Shown here in pieces: positions 36,064 through 44,124 of a stretch of 64,000 bases of DNA. A program made the position numbers and the translations under genes. The notes under the pieces are model-generated. The model was not told the origin of the DNA, made no database searches, and saw only the letters and a program-made list of their open reading frames with translations. The stretch is taken from the NCBI GenBank assembly GCA_036008325.1, contig DASYNW010000199.1, forward strand, positions 1-64,000, in the 5' to 3' direction. The stretch's first letter is position 1. The number at the start of each line of letters is the position of its first letter. This DNA is from AP-15 sp036008325 (GTDB lineage Bacteria > Pseudomonadota > Alphaproteobacteria > ATCC43930 > CGMCC-115725).

Positions 36064-37506
36064 ATGATCGACATCGCCAAGGCGAGCCGATACATCGATC
36101 GATGCTGGGACGGCGAGATCGTCCCGGCCTTGGTCGAATACATCAGGATCCCGAACAAATCGCCGGCCTTCGACCCCGATTGGGCGGCACACGGCCATAT
36201 GGACGAGGCGGTCGATCTGTTCGAGCGCTGGGCGCGGGCGCGGCTGTCCTCGCTTCCCGGCGCCACCCTCGAAACCGTCCGGCTGCGCGGGCGCACCCCG
36301 GTCATGATCATCGACGTGCCCGGCGCGGGCGGGCCGGGCGCCAGCGCCGACACCGTGCTGCTCTACGGGCATCTCGACAAGCAGCCGGAGATGATGGGCT
36401 GGACCGACGGCTACGGCCCGTGGACCCCGCGTCTCGAAGGCGACAAGCTCTATGGCCGCGGCGGCGCCGATGACGGCTATGCGATGTTCGGCGCCTTGAG
36501 CGCGCTGTTGGCCCTGCGCGAGCAGGAAGTTCCGCACGCGCGCTGCGTGATCTTGATCGAGGCCTGCGAGGAATCCGGCAGCCCCGATCTTCCTTTCTAC
36601 GTCGATCATCTGGCGGCCCGCCTTGGCAGCCCATCCCTGGTCGTCTGCCTCGATTCGGGCTGCGGCAATTACGATCAATTGTGGCTGACGACCTCCTTGC
36701 GCGGCATGACCGCGGGCACCCTGGAGGTTCGGGTGCTCGACGAGGGGGTGCATTCGGGCGACGCCTCCGGGGTGGTGCCGTCGAGCTTTCGCATCATGCG
36801 CCAGCTGTTGTCGCGGCTCGAGGACGAAGCGACCGGCGCAGTCCAGCCGTCCGAATTCTATGCCCAGATCCCACCGGAGCGGGTGATGCAGGCCCGCACT
36901 GCCGCTGCTTCCTTGGGCGACGCGGTCTATACCAAGTTTCCGTTCGTACCCGGAATGTTGCCGGTGACCGACGAGCCGACCGAGCTGGTGCTGAACCGCA
37001 CCTGGCGGCCGCAACTGGCGGTGATCGGCATCGACGGATTGCCAAAGCCGGGCGACGCCGGCAACGTGCTGCTGCCCTATACCGCGGCGCGGCTCAGCCT
37101 GCGCCTGCCGCCGACCTTGGACGCCGAAATGGCCGGCGAGCGGGTGCGCGCATTATTGGAGCAGGCCCCGCCCCGTGGCGCGCAAATCGTGTTCGAAGTC
37201 GGCTCGAGCGCCTCGGGCTGGAACGCGCCGGCGTTGGCTCCGTGGCTCGAAGCCTCCCTGGCGCGGGCCTCGCAGGCGGCGTTCGGCGCGCCGCCTGCCT
37301 ATATGGGCGAAGGCGGCAGCATCCCGTTCATGGCGATGCTCGGCGAAAAGTTCCCGCGGGCCCAGTTCGTTGTCACCGGCGTGCTCGGTCCGCATTCCAA
37401 CGCGCACGGCCCCAACGAATTCCTGCACATCCCGACCGGTAAGCGGGTCACGACCGTGATCGCCCAGGTGCTGGCCGACCATTACGCCCGGCCCGAGGCA
37501 AGATAG
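36064..37506 (+). CDS. M20-family metallopeptidase (dipeptidase-like)
   Basis: 480-residue dinuclear zinc hydrolase. Metal and catalytic motifs: GHLDKQ (about 103-108), GRGGADDGYAM with bridging Asp, EACEESGS (general base Glu and ligand Glu), LDSG, and the final His in GPHSNAHGPNEFLHIPTG. An inserted lid domain lies between. It fits M20 peptidases of the carnosinase/CNDP-like group, which cut dipeptides, but the substrate could be another amide. Start ATG 36064 with AGGA 7 bases upstream; a TTG two codons earlier is possible. Confidence 0.9.
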   Translation: MIDIAKASRYIDRCWDGEIVPALVEYIRIPNKSPAFDPDWAAHGHMDEAVDLFERWARARLSSLPGATLETVRLRGRTPVMIIDVPGAGGPGASADTVLLYGHLDKQPEMMGWTDGYGPWTPRLEGDKLYGRGGADDGYAMFGALSALLALREQEVPHARCVILIEACEESGSPDLPFYVDHLAARLGSPSLVVCLDSGCGNYDQLWLTTSLRGMTAGTLEVRVLDEGVHSGDASGVVPSSFRIMRQLLSRLEDEATGAVQPSEFYAQIPPERVMQARTAAASLGDAVYTKFPFVPGMLPVTDEPTELVLNRTWRPQLAVIGIDGLPKPGDAGNVLLPYTAARLSLRLPPTLDAEMAGERVRALLEQAPPRGAQIVFEVGSSASGWNAPALAPWLEASLARASQAAFGAPPAYMGEGGSIPFMAMLGEKFPRAQFVVTGVLGPHSNAHGPNEFLHIPTGKRVTTVIAQVLADHYARPEAR

Positions 37507-37588
37507 GGCCGAACCTTTCCCGTTTGGGGATAACACGGCGTTTTCGTCGCCATATGCCCGATCCGGAGCGCGGATGGGCCGATCCCAA

Positions 37589-37795
37589 TCAGGTCCTAAA
37601 GCGTCCACCCGGAGACTGAACGGTCCGCAGACATTCCGCATAGGTATCCAAAATCCATTTTCGATCGGCACTTTCCGCGAAACCTGGATGGAATTTTTTC
37701 GCTTCCGCCCGGACGATGGTTTGAAACAACGCCATGGCGACGCTCTCCGGGGTGGAAACGCTGGGGGTAACCACGAGCTGAGTCTCATCAAGCAT
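37589..37795 (-). CDS. Hypothetical protein, 68 residues
   Basis: Begins MLDETQLVVTPSVSTPESV and ends TVQSPGGRFRT; helical and charged in the middle, no transmembrane segment. AGGAAG stands 6 bases before this ATG, while the frame extends 13 codons further to a TTG. No family recognised. It is in a run of small minus-strand genes between the M20 peptidase and GFA genes. Confidence 0.45.
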   Translation of the reverse strand: MLDETQLVVTPSVSTPESVAMALFQTIVRAEAKKFHPGFAESADRKWILDTYAECLRTVQSPGGRFRT

Positions 37796-37879
37796 GGCGT
37801 CTTCCTGGGCTGAGAGTTGAGTTTGTAACCGCAAGCGGCCGACCCCAGCCGCGCAGCCAGGATGGTTGCAACCTTTTCT

Positions 37880-38137
37880 TCAAGCTGGCTTTTCTTCAAG
37901 CTGGCGCAACCGATCGCCAAAACAGTGCTGCTGCGTCGTCATCGTCCGTAATTGGTCGAGCACGGCTTTGAGTGTATTTTCCTGGCGCACGCCGATTGCG
38001 GTCAATACCGTGATGTCGTCACGGATCGTCACGAACTCGGTGCGCATGACGGCCATCTCGACGCGGATCGCGCCTAATTCGTCGAGCGTGCGACGTTGCT
38101 GCGCGGCAAGAAATTCGAGGGTGATCGTTTCAGCCAT
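37880..38137 (-). CDS. Hypothetical coiled-coil protein, 85 residues
   Basis: Whole sequence is one amphipathic helix region (MAETITLEFLAAQQRRTLDE ... LDQLRTMTTQQ) with heptad-spaced Leu/Ile/Val/Met, so a small coiled-coil oligomer. AAGGA precedes the ATG. Similar short coiled-coil proteins are common in alphaproteobacteria, often beside restriction or accessory genes, but their role is unknown. Confidence 0.6.
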   Translation of the reverse strand: MAETITLEFLAAQQRRTLDELGAIRVEMAVMRTEFVTIRDDITVLTAIGVRQENTLKAVLDQLRTMTTQQHCFGDRLRQLEEKPA

Positions 38138-38263
38138 CGGCTTTTTTCCTTGCCGAAAGATAGCGCGTCTTCACGGGAGATTGAAGGCCGTGGTTCGGGT
38201 CGGCCGCGCTTGCACACCGTGATAGTCTGCAAAATGGGTTCGAGCTCAGCGGAGGCGCTGGAG

Positions 38264-38653
38264 ATGATCGAGACTTATGAAGGCAGCTGTCATTGCGGGC
38301 AGGTGCGGTTTCGCGTGCGCGCCGATCTGGCGAATTTGCTCGAATGCAACTGCTCGGTCTGTACGAAGAAGGGCATCCTGCATCTGATCGTGCCGCCGGA
38401 GGAATTCGAGCTGCTGCAGGGCGGCGAGGAGCTTGCTACCTATCAGTTCAACACCCACACCGCCCGGCACATTTTTTGCCGGCATTGCGGCATGCACCCG
38501 TTCTATGTGCCGCGATCGGACCCGGACAAGATCAGCGTCAACGCCCGCTGTCTCGACGCGCTCGATCCGGCGGCGCTGCGGCCGAGCCAGTTCTTCGACG
38601 GGCGGAATTGGGAGGCGGCGCAGCAGGCCCGGCGCGCGGCCGAGGATAGGTAA
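38264..38653 (+). CDS. GFA/CENP-V-domain zinc protein
   Basis: 129 residues of the GFA (glutathione-dependent formaldehyde-activating enzyme-like) fold. Zinc ligands are in SCHCGQVRF (about 8-16), ECNCSVCTKKG (about 30-40) and IFCRHCGMHPFYVPR (about 75-88). Family members include S-hydroxymethylglutathione synthase-like proteins, though most have no proven activity. Start ATG 38264 chosen for GGAGG 8 bases upstream; an ATG at 38234 would add ten residues. Confidence 0.85.
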   Translation: MIETYEGSCHCGQVRFRVRADLANLLECNCSVCTKKGILHLIVPPEEFELLQGGEELATYQFNTHTARHIFCRHCGMHPFYVPRSDPDKISVNARCLDALDPAALRPSQFFDGRNWEAAQQARRAAEDR

Positions 38654-38660
38654 AGGCCCC

Positions 38661-38696
38661 TCACCCAGGCCCTCTCCCCGCCTCGCGGGGCGAGGG
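38661..38696. repeat. Palindromic intergenic repeat / bidirectional terminator-like stem
   Basis: CCCTC-T-CCCCG pairs with CGGGG-C-GAGGG across a 5-base loop (38670-38696). This sequence class is a dispersed repeat in many proteobacterial genomes. It sits between the convergent GFA and aminopeptidase genes and supplies the last codons and stop of the aminopeptidase. Only one copy was noticed in this window. Confidence 0.6.
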
Positions 38697-40778
38697 AGCG
38701 ACCTGAACCGCGGGAGGAGGTCCAGGAGCTAACCTGATCGGCTGGGTCGCCTCGGCGAGCCAGCGGGCCGTGTCGGAATCGACGAGCGGGGTCAGCACTT
38801 CGCGGACGCGGGCGTGGTAGCGGTCGAGCCAGGCAATCTCGTCGTCGTCGAGCAGTGAGGGATCGACCAGGGTGCGGTCGATCGGGGCCAGGGTCAGGGT
38901 TTCGAAGCCCAGCATCTCGCGCTCGGCCGCACCGTCCGAGGGCTGCACCAGCACCAGATTTTCGATTCGGATGCCGTAGGCGCCGGTCTTGTAATAGCCG
39001 GGCTCGTTCGAGACGATCATGCCGGGTAAGAGCGGCTGGGTGCTCGGCGCCTTCGAGATGCGCTGCGGCCCCTCGTGCACGCCGAGATAGCTGCCGACAC
39101 CGTGCCCGGTGCCGTGGTCGTAATCGAGCCCGACCTGCCACAGCCCGCGCCGCGCAAAGGCATCGAGCTGGGTCCCGCTGGTGCCCTTCGGGAACCGCGC
39201 CAGGGCCAGCGCGATGTGGCCCTTGAGCACGCGCGTGAAGCGGTCGCGCATCTCGGCCGAAGGCTCGCCGATCGCTACCGTGCGCGTCACATCGGTGGTG
39301 CCGTCGAGATATTGCGCGCCCGAATCCAACAGATAGAGGGTGCCGGGTTCGAGGTGCTTTTCGGTTTCCGGCATCGCCCGGTAGTGGACGATGGCGCCGT
39401 TCGACCCGGCGCCGGAGATCGTCGGAAAGCTCAGATCGCGGAAATATTCGCCCCCGCGGCGAAAAGCTTCGAGCCGATCGCTGGCGGCGATCTCGGAGAG
39501 GCCGCCCTTCTGCGCCTCTTGCGCCAGCCAGGCGAGAAAGCGGGTCAATGCCGCACCGTCGCGGCGGTGCGCCGCGCGGGTGCCCTCAACCTCGACCCTG
39601 TTCTTGCACGCCTTGGGCAAGGTGCACGGGTCGGCGGCGCGATGGAGCTTGGCCCCGGCTGCTTCGAGCCGGTCGAAAAGCCACGCCGCGGCACTCGCCG
39701 GATCGGCCTGCACCCGGCCACCTTCGCCGGCGAGCGCATCGAGCGCCGGCCCCAGTTGATCGGGCTCGGCCACGGTCACCGCATTACCGAGATGGCGGTC
39801 GAGGCCGGGGGCGAGCTTGCGGTGGTCGACGAACAGGGTGAGCGTGGCATCGCCGCGCAGGATGGCGAAGGACAGCGGCAAAGGCGTGTGCGGCACGTCG
39901 CCGCCGCGGATGTTCAGCAGCCAGGCGATCGATTCGGGCATCGTCAGGATTACCGCCGCGACGCCTTCCTCGGCCAGGGCGCGGGCGAGCCGGGTGCGTT
40001 TCGCGTGCGCGGGCTCGCCGGCAAATTCGTCGGGGTGCGGCACCACCGGGGCCAGGGGCGCGGCCGGCTGACCCGGCCAGACCCGGTCGAGCGGGTTGTC
40101 GGCGACCGCACGCAAGTTCGCCCCGGCCTTCTCCGCCGCGATGCGGAACCGCTCGACCTCGTGTGGCGTGTGCAGCCACGGGTCGTAGCCGAGCACGGCG
40201 CCGGCGGTCAGGGCGCGGCCGATCCAGTGCTGTGGCGGGTCGTCGACCAGATGGTGGATTTCGAACAGTTTCTCATCGACCTGCTGCGCCGCCTGCAAGG
40301 TGTAGCGGCCGTCGACGAAGAGAGCCGCGCGCTGGCCCACCACCACGGCCAGCCCGGCCGAGCCGGTAAAGCCGGTGAGCCACGCGAGGCGCTGGCCGCG
40401 CGGCGGCACGTACTCGCCCTGATGCTCGTCCGAGCGCGGGACGATGAATCCGTCGAGGCGCCGCGCCGAGAGCTCGTAGCGCAGGCGGGCGAGCCGCTCG
40501 GCGGACGGCAGGATTGCGAAATCCTCGCGGGCGAGACCGTCGCGATAGCCGGACGCGATCTCGTTGCGCAGCGCTTCGAGCGCCCGGGCCAGGGCCGGCG
40601 TCACCGGGTCGGCAACAAGCATGTGCCAGCTTGCGCCGACCTCCTGCGGAGCGCCGAGGACACCGGCGATCAGCGCTTCGACACCCTGGGGATCGTAGGC
40701 CGATTGCGCCTCGCGCAGCAGTCGCGCGAACTCGCCCCGCTTGGGGGCCGATCCATTCGCCGAGCCGTTCAGGGTCAT
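38661..40778 (-). CDS. Aminopeptidase P family (Xaa-Pro aminopeptidase), M24B
   Basis: 705 residues, the long three-domain form: two creatinase-like N-terminal domains, then the pita-bread catalytic domain. Metal ligands: the two Asp in LDSGAQYLDGTTDVTRT, His in GTGHGVGSYLGVHE, and Glu in SNEPGYYKTGAYGIRIENL. Releases N-terminal residues before proline. Start ATG 40778 with GAGGAG upstream. The C-terminus beyond LAEATQPIRLAPG is translated from the palindromic repeat (SPREAGRG), so the natural stop was probably displaced by the repeat. Confidence 0.93.
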   Translation of the reverse strand: MTLNGSANGSAPKRGEFARLLREAQSAYDPQGVEALIAGVLGAPQEVGASWHMLVADPVTPALARALEALRNEIASGYRDGLAREDFAILPSAERLARLRYELSARRLDGFIVPRSDEHQGEYVPPRGQRLAWLTGFTGSAGLAVVVGQRAALFVDGRYTLQAAQQVDEKLFEIHHLVDDPPQHWIGRALTAGAVLGYDPWLHTPHEVERFRIAAEKAGANLRAVADNPLDRVWPGQPAAPLAPVVPHPDEFAGEPAHAKRTRLARALAEEGVAAVILTMPESIAWLLNIRGGDVPHTPLPLSFAILRGDATLTLFVDHRKLAPGLDRHLGNAVTVAEPDQLGPALDALAGEGGRVQADPASAAAWLFDRLEAAGAKLHRAADPCTLPKACKNRVEVEGTRAAHRRDGAALTRFLAWLAQEAQKGGLSEIAASDRLEAFRRGGEYFRDLSFPTISGAGSNGAIVHYRAMPETEKHLEPGTLYLLDSGAQYLDGTTDVTRTVAIGEPSAEMRDRFTRVLKGHIALALARFPKGTSGTQLDAFARRGLWQVGLDYDHGTGHGVGSYLGVHEGPQRISKAPSTQPLLPGMIVSNEPGYYKTGAYGIRIENLVLVQPSDGAAEREMLGFETLTLAPIDRTLVDPSLLDDDEIAWLDRYHARVREVLTPLVDSDTARWLAEATQPIRLAPGPPPAVQVAPSPREAGRGPG

Positions 40779-40853
40779 CGCTTGCTCCTCATCCCGCGCT
40801 GCGCATGCAATCAGAAACCGGGCATAGCTGAATTGCAACAACGCTCTGGCAGA

Positions 40854-40893
40854 TGCTGCGATGCAACACCAGATTTTGGTGCAGTGCAGCAGA
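40854..40893 (+). promoter_or_regulatory. Imperfect inverted repeat in the DUF1127 leader
   Basis: TGCTGCGATGCAACACC (40854-40870) is partly complementary to GGTGCAGTGCAGCAGA (40878-40893) around an AGATTTT loop; outer CTGC/GCAG and inner CACC/GGTG pairs are perfect. It lies 20 bases upstream of the DUF1127 start, so the mRNA leader could fold here. Confidence 0.4.
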
Positions 40894-40913
40894 ACGATGC
40901 ACGGGGAGTATGC

Positions 40914-41147
40914 ATGATGTCGTTTCTCAACCTCTTCATCTCGGCCGGGAAGGCGGTTTCAGCCTGGCGGCGCCAGCAACGCGCTTATGACGAACTGATG
41001 GCGCTCGACGACCGCTCGCTGGCCGATATCGGCATCTGCCGCTCGGAGATCCGAGCGGTGCTGGCAGCCGATCGGAAGGCGGCCCGGTCGGCGACGCCCG
41101 CAGCGTCGCGGAAGCCGGCGGCTTTTGGCCGGCGCAAGGCGGCCTGA
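40914..41147 (+). CDS. DUF1127 family small basic protein
   Basis: 77 residues. The DUF1127 core LDDRSLADIGICRSEI (about 30-46) is unmistakable; the tail is Arg/Lys/Ala rich. DUF1127 proteins are small, Arg-rich and abundant in alphaproteobacteria; some act in stress responses and RNA or phosphate regulation, but this member's role is unknown. GGGGAG precedes ATGATG. The entire gene lies antisense within the 3' extension of the prmA frame. Confidence 0.85.
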   Translation: MMSFLNLFISAGKAVSAWRRQQRAYDELMALDDRSLADIGICRSEIRAVLAADRKAARSATPAASRKPAAFGRRKAA

Positions 41148-42096
41148 CCGGCGTTTCGCCGCGAGCCAATCTCAAACCTGATCGATAGATGGGGGCCGCG
41201 GCCCCCATCGTCATTTCTCGGATCGATCCCGCACGCAATATCAGGGTCGACCAACCGTCGATGACGATACGGCGCTCGAGCACGATGCCCAAGCCGCGAT
41301 GCGGGGCCAGCACGATCGGCTCCTGCCGACGCAGCAATCCCGACAGCACCGCCCGGCCGCCGGGGGCCAGCGCACGGGCCAGATCGGCGGCCAACAGCGC
41401 CAGCGGGCGCGCCAGGATGTTCGAAAGGATCAAATCGTACCGGCGCCGGCGCCGCCCGCAACCGCGATAGCCGGGGGCGCGGCGCACCCGCACCAAGGAC
41501 GCGACGCCGTTGCGCGCGATGTTGTGGCGGGCGACCGCGACCGAACCCGGATCGATATCGCTCGCTCGGACTTTTCGCTGCAGCAGCTTGGCTGCGGCGA
41601 TCGACAGTATTCCGGTGCCGGTGCCGATATCGAGCGGAGCGGCGATGCGCCGCTGCCGCGCCAGGGCGTCAAGCGCGATCAGGCAGCCGCGGGTCGAGGG
41701 ATGCTCGCCGGTGCCGAACGCGGTCGCTGCGTCGAGCACGATCCCGATCGCGCCCGCCGGCACCTTGCCGCGGTAATGCGAGCCGTAGACAAAAAACCGG
41801 CCGATGCGCAATGGCGGAAACGCGAGCTGATTTTCGGCGAGCCAGTCGCGGTCGAGCAGTCGTTCCTCGACGATTTCCGCCACTTCGCCACCGGCCGCGG
41901 CGGCGGCAAGCGCCAGGCGCGCCGACAGCTCCGGGGTCAGCACCGATGCGTGGGGATAGGCTTCGAGCCGCCACTCTTCGGGCGCGTTCTCGAAAGCGGA
42001 GACGGCTGGGGCAAGCTCGTCCAGCATCGCAAAGACGGCGCCGGCGGCTGCGGCCCCGCGCACGCGCGCATGGAGATGCAGCACCCCTGCGCTCAC
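40936..42096 (-). CDS. prmA: Ribosomal protein L11 methyltransferase PrmA with C-terminal extension
   Basis: 386 codons. The SAM domain is typical: FGTGEHPSTRGCL, DIGTGTGILSIAAAKLL, DIDPGSVAVARHN, ILSNILARPLALLA and closing GWSTLILR (about residue 290), where PrmA normally ends. Methylates ribosomal protein L11. Here the frame continues about 95 codons (Arg/Pro/Ala-rich) through a 22-bp palindrome and antisense to DUF1127, ending at 40936. The extension is probably unselected read-through or the result of a lost stop. Start is GTG, 33 bp after dnaB. The region around GYRGCGRRRRR is also unusually Arg-rich. Confidence 0.85.
   Translation of the reverse strand: MSAGVLHLHARVRGAAAAGAVFAMLDELAPAVSAFENAPEEWRLEAYPHASVLTPELSARLALAAAAAGGEVAEIVEERLLDRDWLAENQLAFPPLRIGRFFVYGSHYRGKVPAGAIGIVLDAATAFGTGEHPSTRGCLIALDALARQRRIAAPLDIGTGTGILSIAAAKLLQRKVRASDIDPGSVAVARHNIARNGVASLVRVRRAPGYRGCGRRRRRYDLILSNILARPLALLAADLARALAPGGRAVLSGLLRRQEPIVLAPHRGLGIVLERRIVIDGWSTLILRAGSIREMTMGAAAPIYRSGLRLARGETPVRPPCAGQKPPASATLRASPTGPPSDRLPAPLGSPSGRCRYRPASGRRAPSVRHKRVAGAARLKPPSRPR
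41188..41209. terminator. Perfect 22-bp palindrome after DUF1127
   Basis: GATGGGGGCCGCGGCCCCCATC is an exact palindrome 41 bp past the DUF1127 stop. No T-run. It could terminate DUF1127 and, on the other strand, lies where prmA would be expected to end, but the prmA frame reads through it. Confidence 0.5.
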
Positions 42097-42129
42097 CGGC
42101 AGATATCCCGATGCGCGCCGGCAAACCGC

Positions 42130-43656
42130 TCACGCCCCCGGCGGCAGGTGATCGGGACCGATGAAATTGTCGAACTTGGTGGTTTCGGCCTCGAAATGCA
42201 GCTTGATCGTGCCGATCGGCCCGTGCCGCTGCTTGGCGATGATGACTTCGCCGAGCCCGTAGACCTCGTTGAACCGGTCCTGCCAGCGCTCGTAGCGGTC
42301 GTTGTACTTGTCATCGGTTTCATCGGCTCGGCGCAATGGCTGTCCCCGCGATAGATAGTATTCCTCGCGGAAGATGAACATGACGACGTCGGCGTCCTGC
42401 TCGATCGAGCCCGATTCGCGCAGATCGGCCAGCATCGGCCGCTTGTCCTCGCGCAGCTCGACCGCGCGAGACAATTGCGCCAGCGCCAGCACCGGCACAT
42501 CGAGCTCCTTGGCCACCGCCTTCAGGCCGCGGGTGATATCGGAGATTTCCTGCACCCGGTTTTCCAAGCTGCGCACCTGGACCGAGGGGCGCATCAGCTG
42601 CAGATAATCGACGACGATCAGGCCGAGGCCCTGCTGGCGCATCAGCCGCCGTGCCCGCGTACGCAAGGCGGAGACGCTGAGCGCCGGGGTGTCGTCGATG
42701 AACAGCGGCAGCGACTGAAGGTTATGGCTCGCCTGCACGAAGCGGTCGAAATCCTCATGGCTGACATCGCCGCGACGAATGCGGTCCGAGGAAATCCCGG
42801 ACTCCTCGGCCAGAATACGGGCAGCCAACTGCTCGGCCGACATCTCGAGGGAAAAGAACCCGACCACGGCGCCGTCCTCGGCGACGACCCGGCCGTCGGC
42901 GGCGCGGCCCGCCCGGTAGGCCTTGGCCGCGTTGAAGGCGATGTTGGTGGCGAGCGCCGATTTGCCCATCGACGGCCGGCCGCCCAGGATGACCAGGTCG
43001 GAGGGATGCAGCCCGCCGAGCTTCTGGTCGAGATCGACAAAGCCGGTGGCGACGCCGACTGTCTTGCCACTGCGTTTGAACGCCGCCTCGGCCATGTTGA
43101 TCGCACTGGTCAGCGGCACGGTGAAGGGGTGAAAGCCGCCTTCGCTCTGACCCGCGGTGGCGAGATCGAACAGTTTTTTCTCGACCCGTTCGATCTGCTC
43201 GGTCGCCCGGTCGTCGAGATCGTGGCGAAAGGCGTCGTTGACCACATCCTCGCCGAGCGCGATCAGCTGACGCCGCAGGTAGAGGTCGTGGATCGCGCGG
43301 CCGTAATCCTCGGCGTTGATGATCGTCACCGCGCCGCTGACCAGATGGACCAAGTATTGCGCCCCGCCGATCTCGGCGAGCGCGCCGTCCTGATCGAACA
43401 GGTTTTTGAGAGTGACGGGGTTGGCGATCTGCCCGCGCTCGATCAGCTTGCCGATCGCGGCGAAGACGCGGGCGTGCACCGCGTTGCCGAAATGCTCGGG
43501 CAGCAGAAACTCCGACACCCTCGCGAACGCCATGTTGTTGATCAGCAGCGCGCCCAACAGCGCCTGCTCGGCTTCGGTGTTGTAGGGTGGGGTGCGGATC
43601 AGTTCGGGGTCGGTGTCGCGCAGCGGCGTGACCCGAGAGGCCAACATTGTTTCCAT
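42130..43656 (-). CDS. dnaB: Replicative DNA helicase DnaB
   Basis: 508-residue hexameric helicase. N-terminal collar domain (NTEAEQALLGALLINN), linker, then RecA-like core with Walker A GGRPSMGKSALATN, Walker B LIVVDYLQLM, the SRAVELREDKRP stretch and C-terminal RHGPIGTIKLHFE. No intein. Start uncertain between ATG 43656 and an ATG three codons later; no strong Shine-Dalgarno. Frame is open a little upstream but the family N-terminus supports this start. Followed by prmA. Confidence 0.96.
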   Translation of the reverse strand: METMLASRVTPLRDTDPELIRTPPYNTEAEQALLGALLINNMAFARVSEFLLPEHFGNAVHARVFAAIGKLIERGQIANPVTLKNLFDQDGALAEIGGAQYLVHLVSGAVTIINAEDYGRAIHDLYLRRQLIALGEDVVNDAFRHDLDDRATEQIERVEKKLFDLATAGQSEGGFHPFTVPLTSAINMAEAAFKRSGKTVGVATGFVDLDQKLGGLHPSDLVILGGRPSMGKSALATNIAFNAAKAYRAGRAADGRVVAEDGAVVGFFSLEMSAEQLAARILAEESGISSDRIRRGDVSHEDFDRFVQASHNLQSLPLFIDDTPALSVSALRTRARRLMRQQGLGLIVVDYLQLMRPSVQVRSLENRVQEISDITRGLKAVAKELDVPVLALAQLSRAVELREDKRPMLADLRESGSIEQDADVVMFIFREEYYLSRGQPLRRADETDDKYNDRYERWQDRFNEVYGLGEVIIAKQRHGPIGTIKLHFEAETTKFDNFIGPDHLPPGA

Positions 43657-43704
43657 GGCGGCGAGGCTATCACCGCGGGCGAGCGGAACGGCCGGCAATA
43701 ACGA

Positions 43705-43719
43705 TCCACAAGCTGTGGA
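43705..43719. promoter_or_regulatory. Inverted DnaA-box-like pair upstream of dnaB
   Basis: TCCACA-AGC-TGTGGA is a perfect inverted repeat 49 bp before the dnaB start. Extended outward, each half matches the TTATCCACA consensus at 7 of 9 positions (cgatccaca, and tcttccaca on the other strand). A DnaA or other dimeric-protein site is possible. Confidence 0.35.
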
Positions 43720-43753
43720 AGACGGGGGTGGTCCGGCACGGCGCCGGCGCTAC

Positions 43754-43775
43754 AGCCTCGCCGATCGGCGAGGCT
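43754..43775. terminator. Perfect 22-bp palindrome downstream of 43793 gene
   Basis: AGCCTCGCCGATCGGCGAGGCT is exact. It lies 18 bp beyond the stop of the small minus-strand gene and 98 bp before the dnaB start, so it is likely a transcription stop stem isolating dnaB; no T-run follows on the minus strand. Confidence 0.5.
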
Positions 43776-43792
43776 TCTGCTAAAGCCGCCTT

Positions 43793-44092
43793 CTACTGCG
43801 GAGAGGTGGTCGTTTTCGAGCGGGTTGTCGTGGTGCCGGCGCCCGGGTCCGTCTCGGACCTGGTCCGTGTTTCCGTGCTGCCGGAGATGCCTTTATTGTA
43901 GGAGTGCTTTGCAGTGACTTGGTTCCCGTTGATGTCGACGCCTTTGTGGGTTGTCGACGTGTGGTAGCCCCCATTTGGTCCAGGTGCCACTCTGGTTGTC
44001 GTCGACGTGCTCGAGCCGGCGATCGGAGCGGGCGGAGCGACCGGCGTCGGGGCGGGAGGATAGGTCTGAGCGAACGCGGCGCCAGGCATCAT
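43793..44092 (-). CDS. Hypothetical Thr/Ser-rich exported-like protein, N-terminus apparently incomplete
   Basis: 99 residues starting MMPGAAFAQT, which looks like the tail of a signal peptide (AxA cleavage) whose hydrophobic core is missing. The mature part is Pro-, Thr- and Ser-rich with a repeated T-T-T-R pattern and one NGGYHTSTTHKGVDINGNQVTAKHSY-like core. In-frame sequence upstream is basic, without a hydrophobic stretch, so the gene may be truncated, frameshifted or non-exported. Not recognised. Confidence 0.45.
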   Translation of the reverse strand: MMPGAAFAQTYPPAPTPVAPPAPIAGSSTSTTTRVAPGPNGGYHTSTTHKGVDINGNQVTAKHSYNKGISGSTETRTRSETDPGAGTTTTRSKTTTSPQ

Positions 44093-44124
44093 TCGTCTGC
44101 GTCCTTGCGGTTGACTACGCGCTT

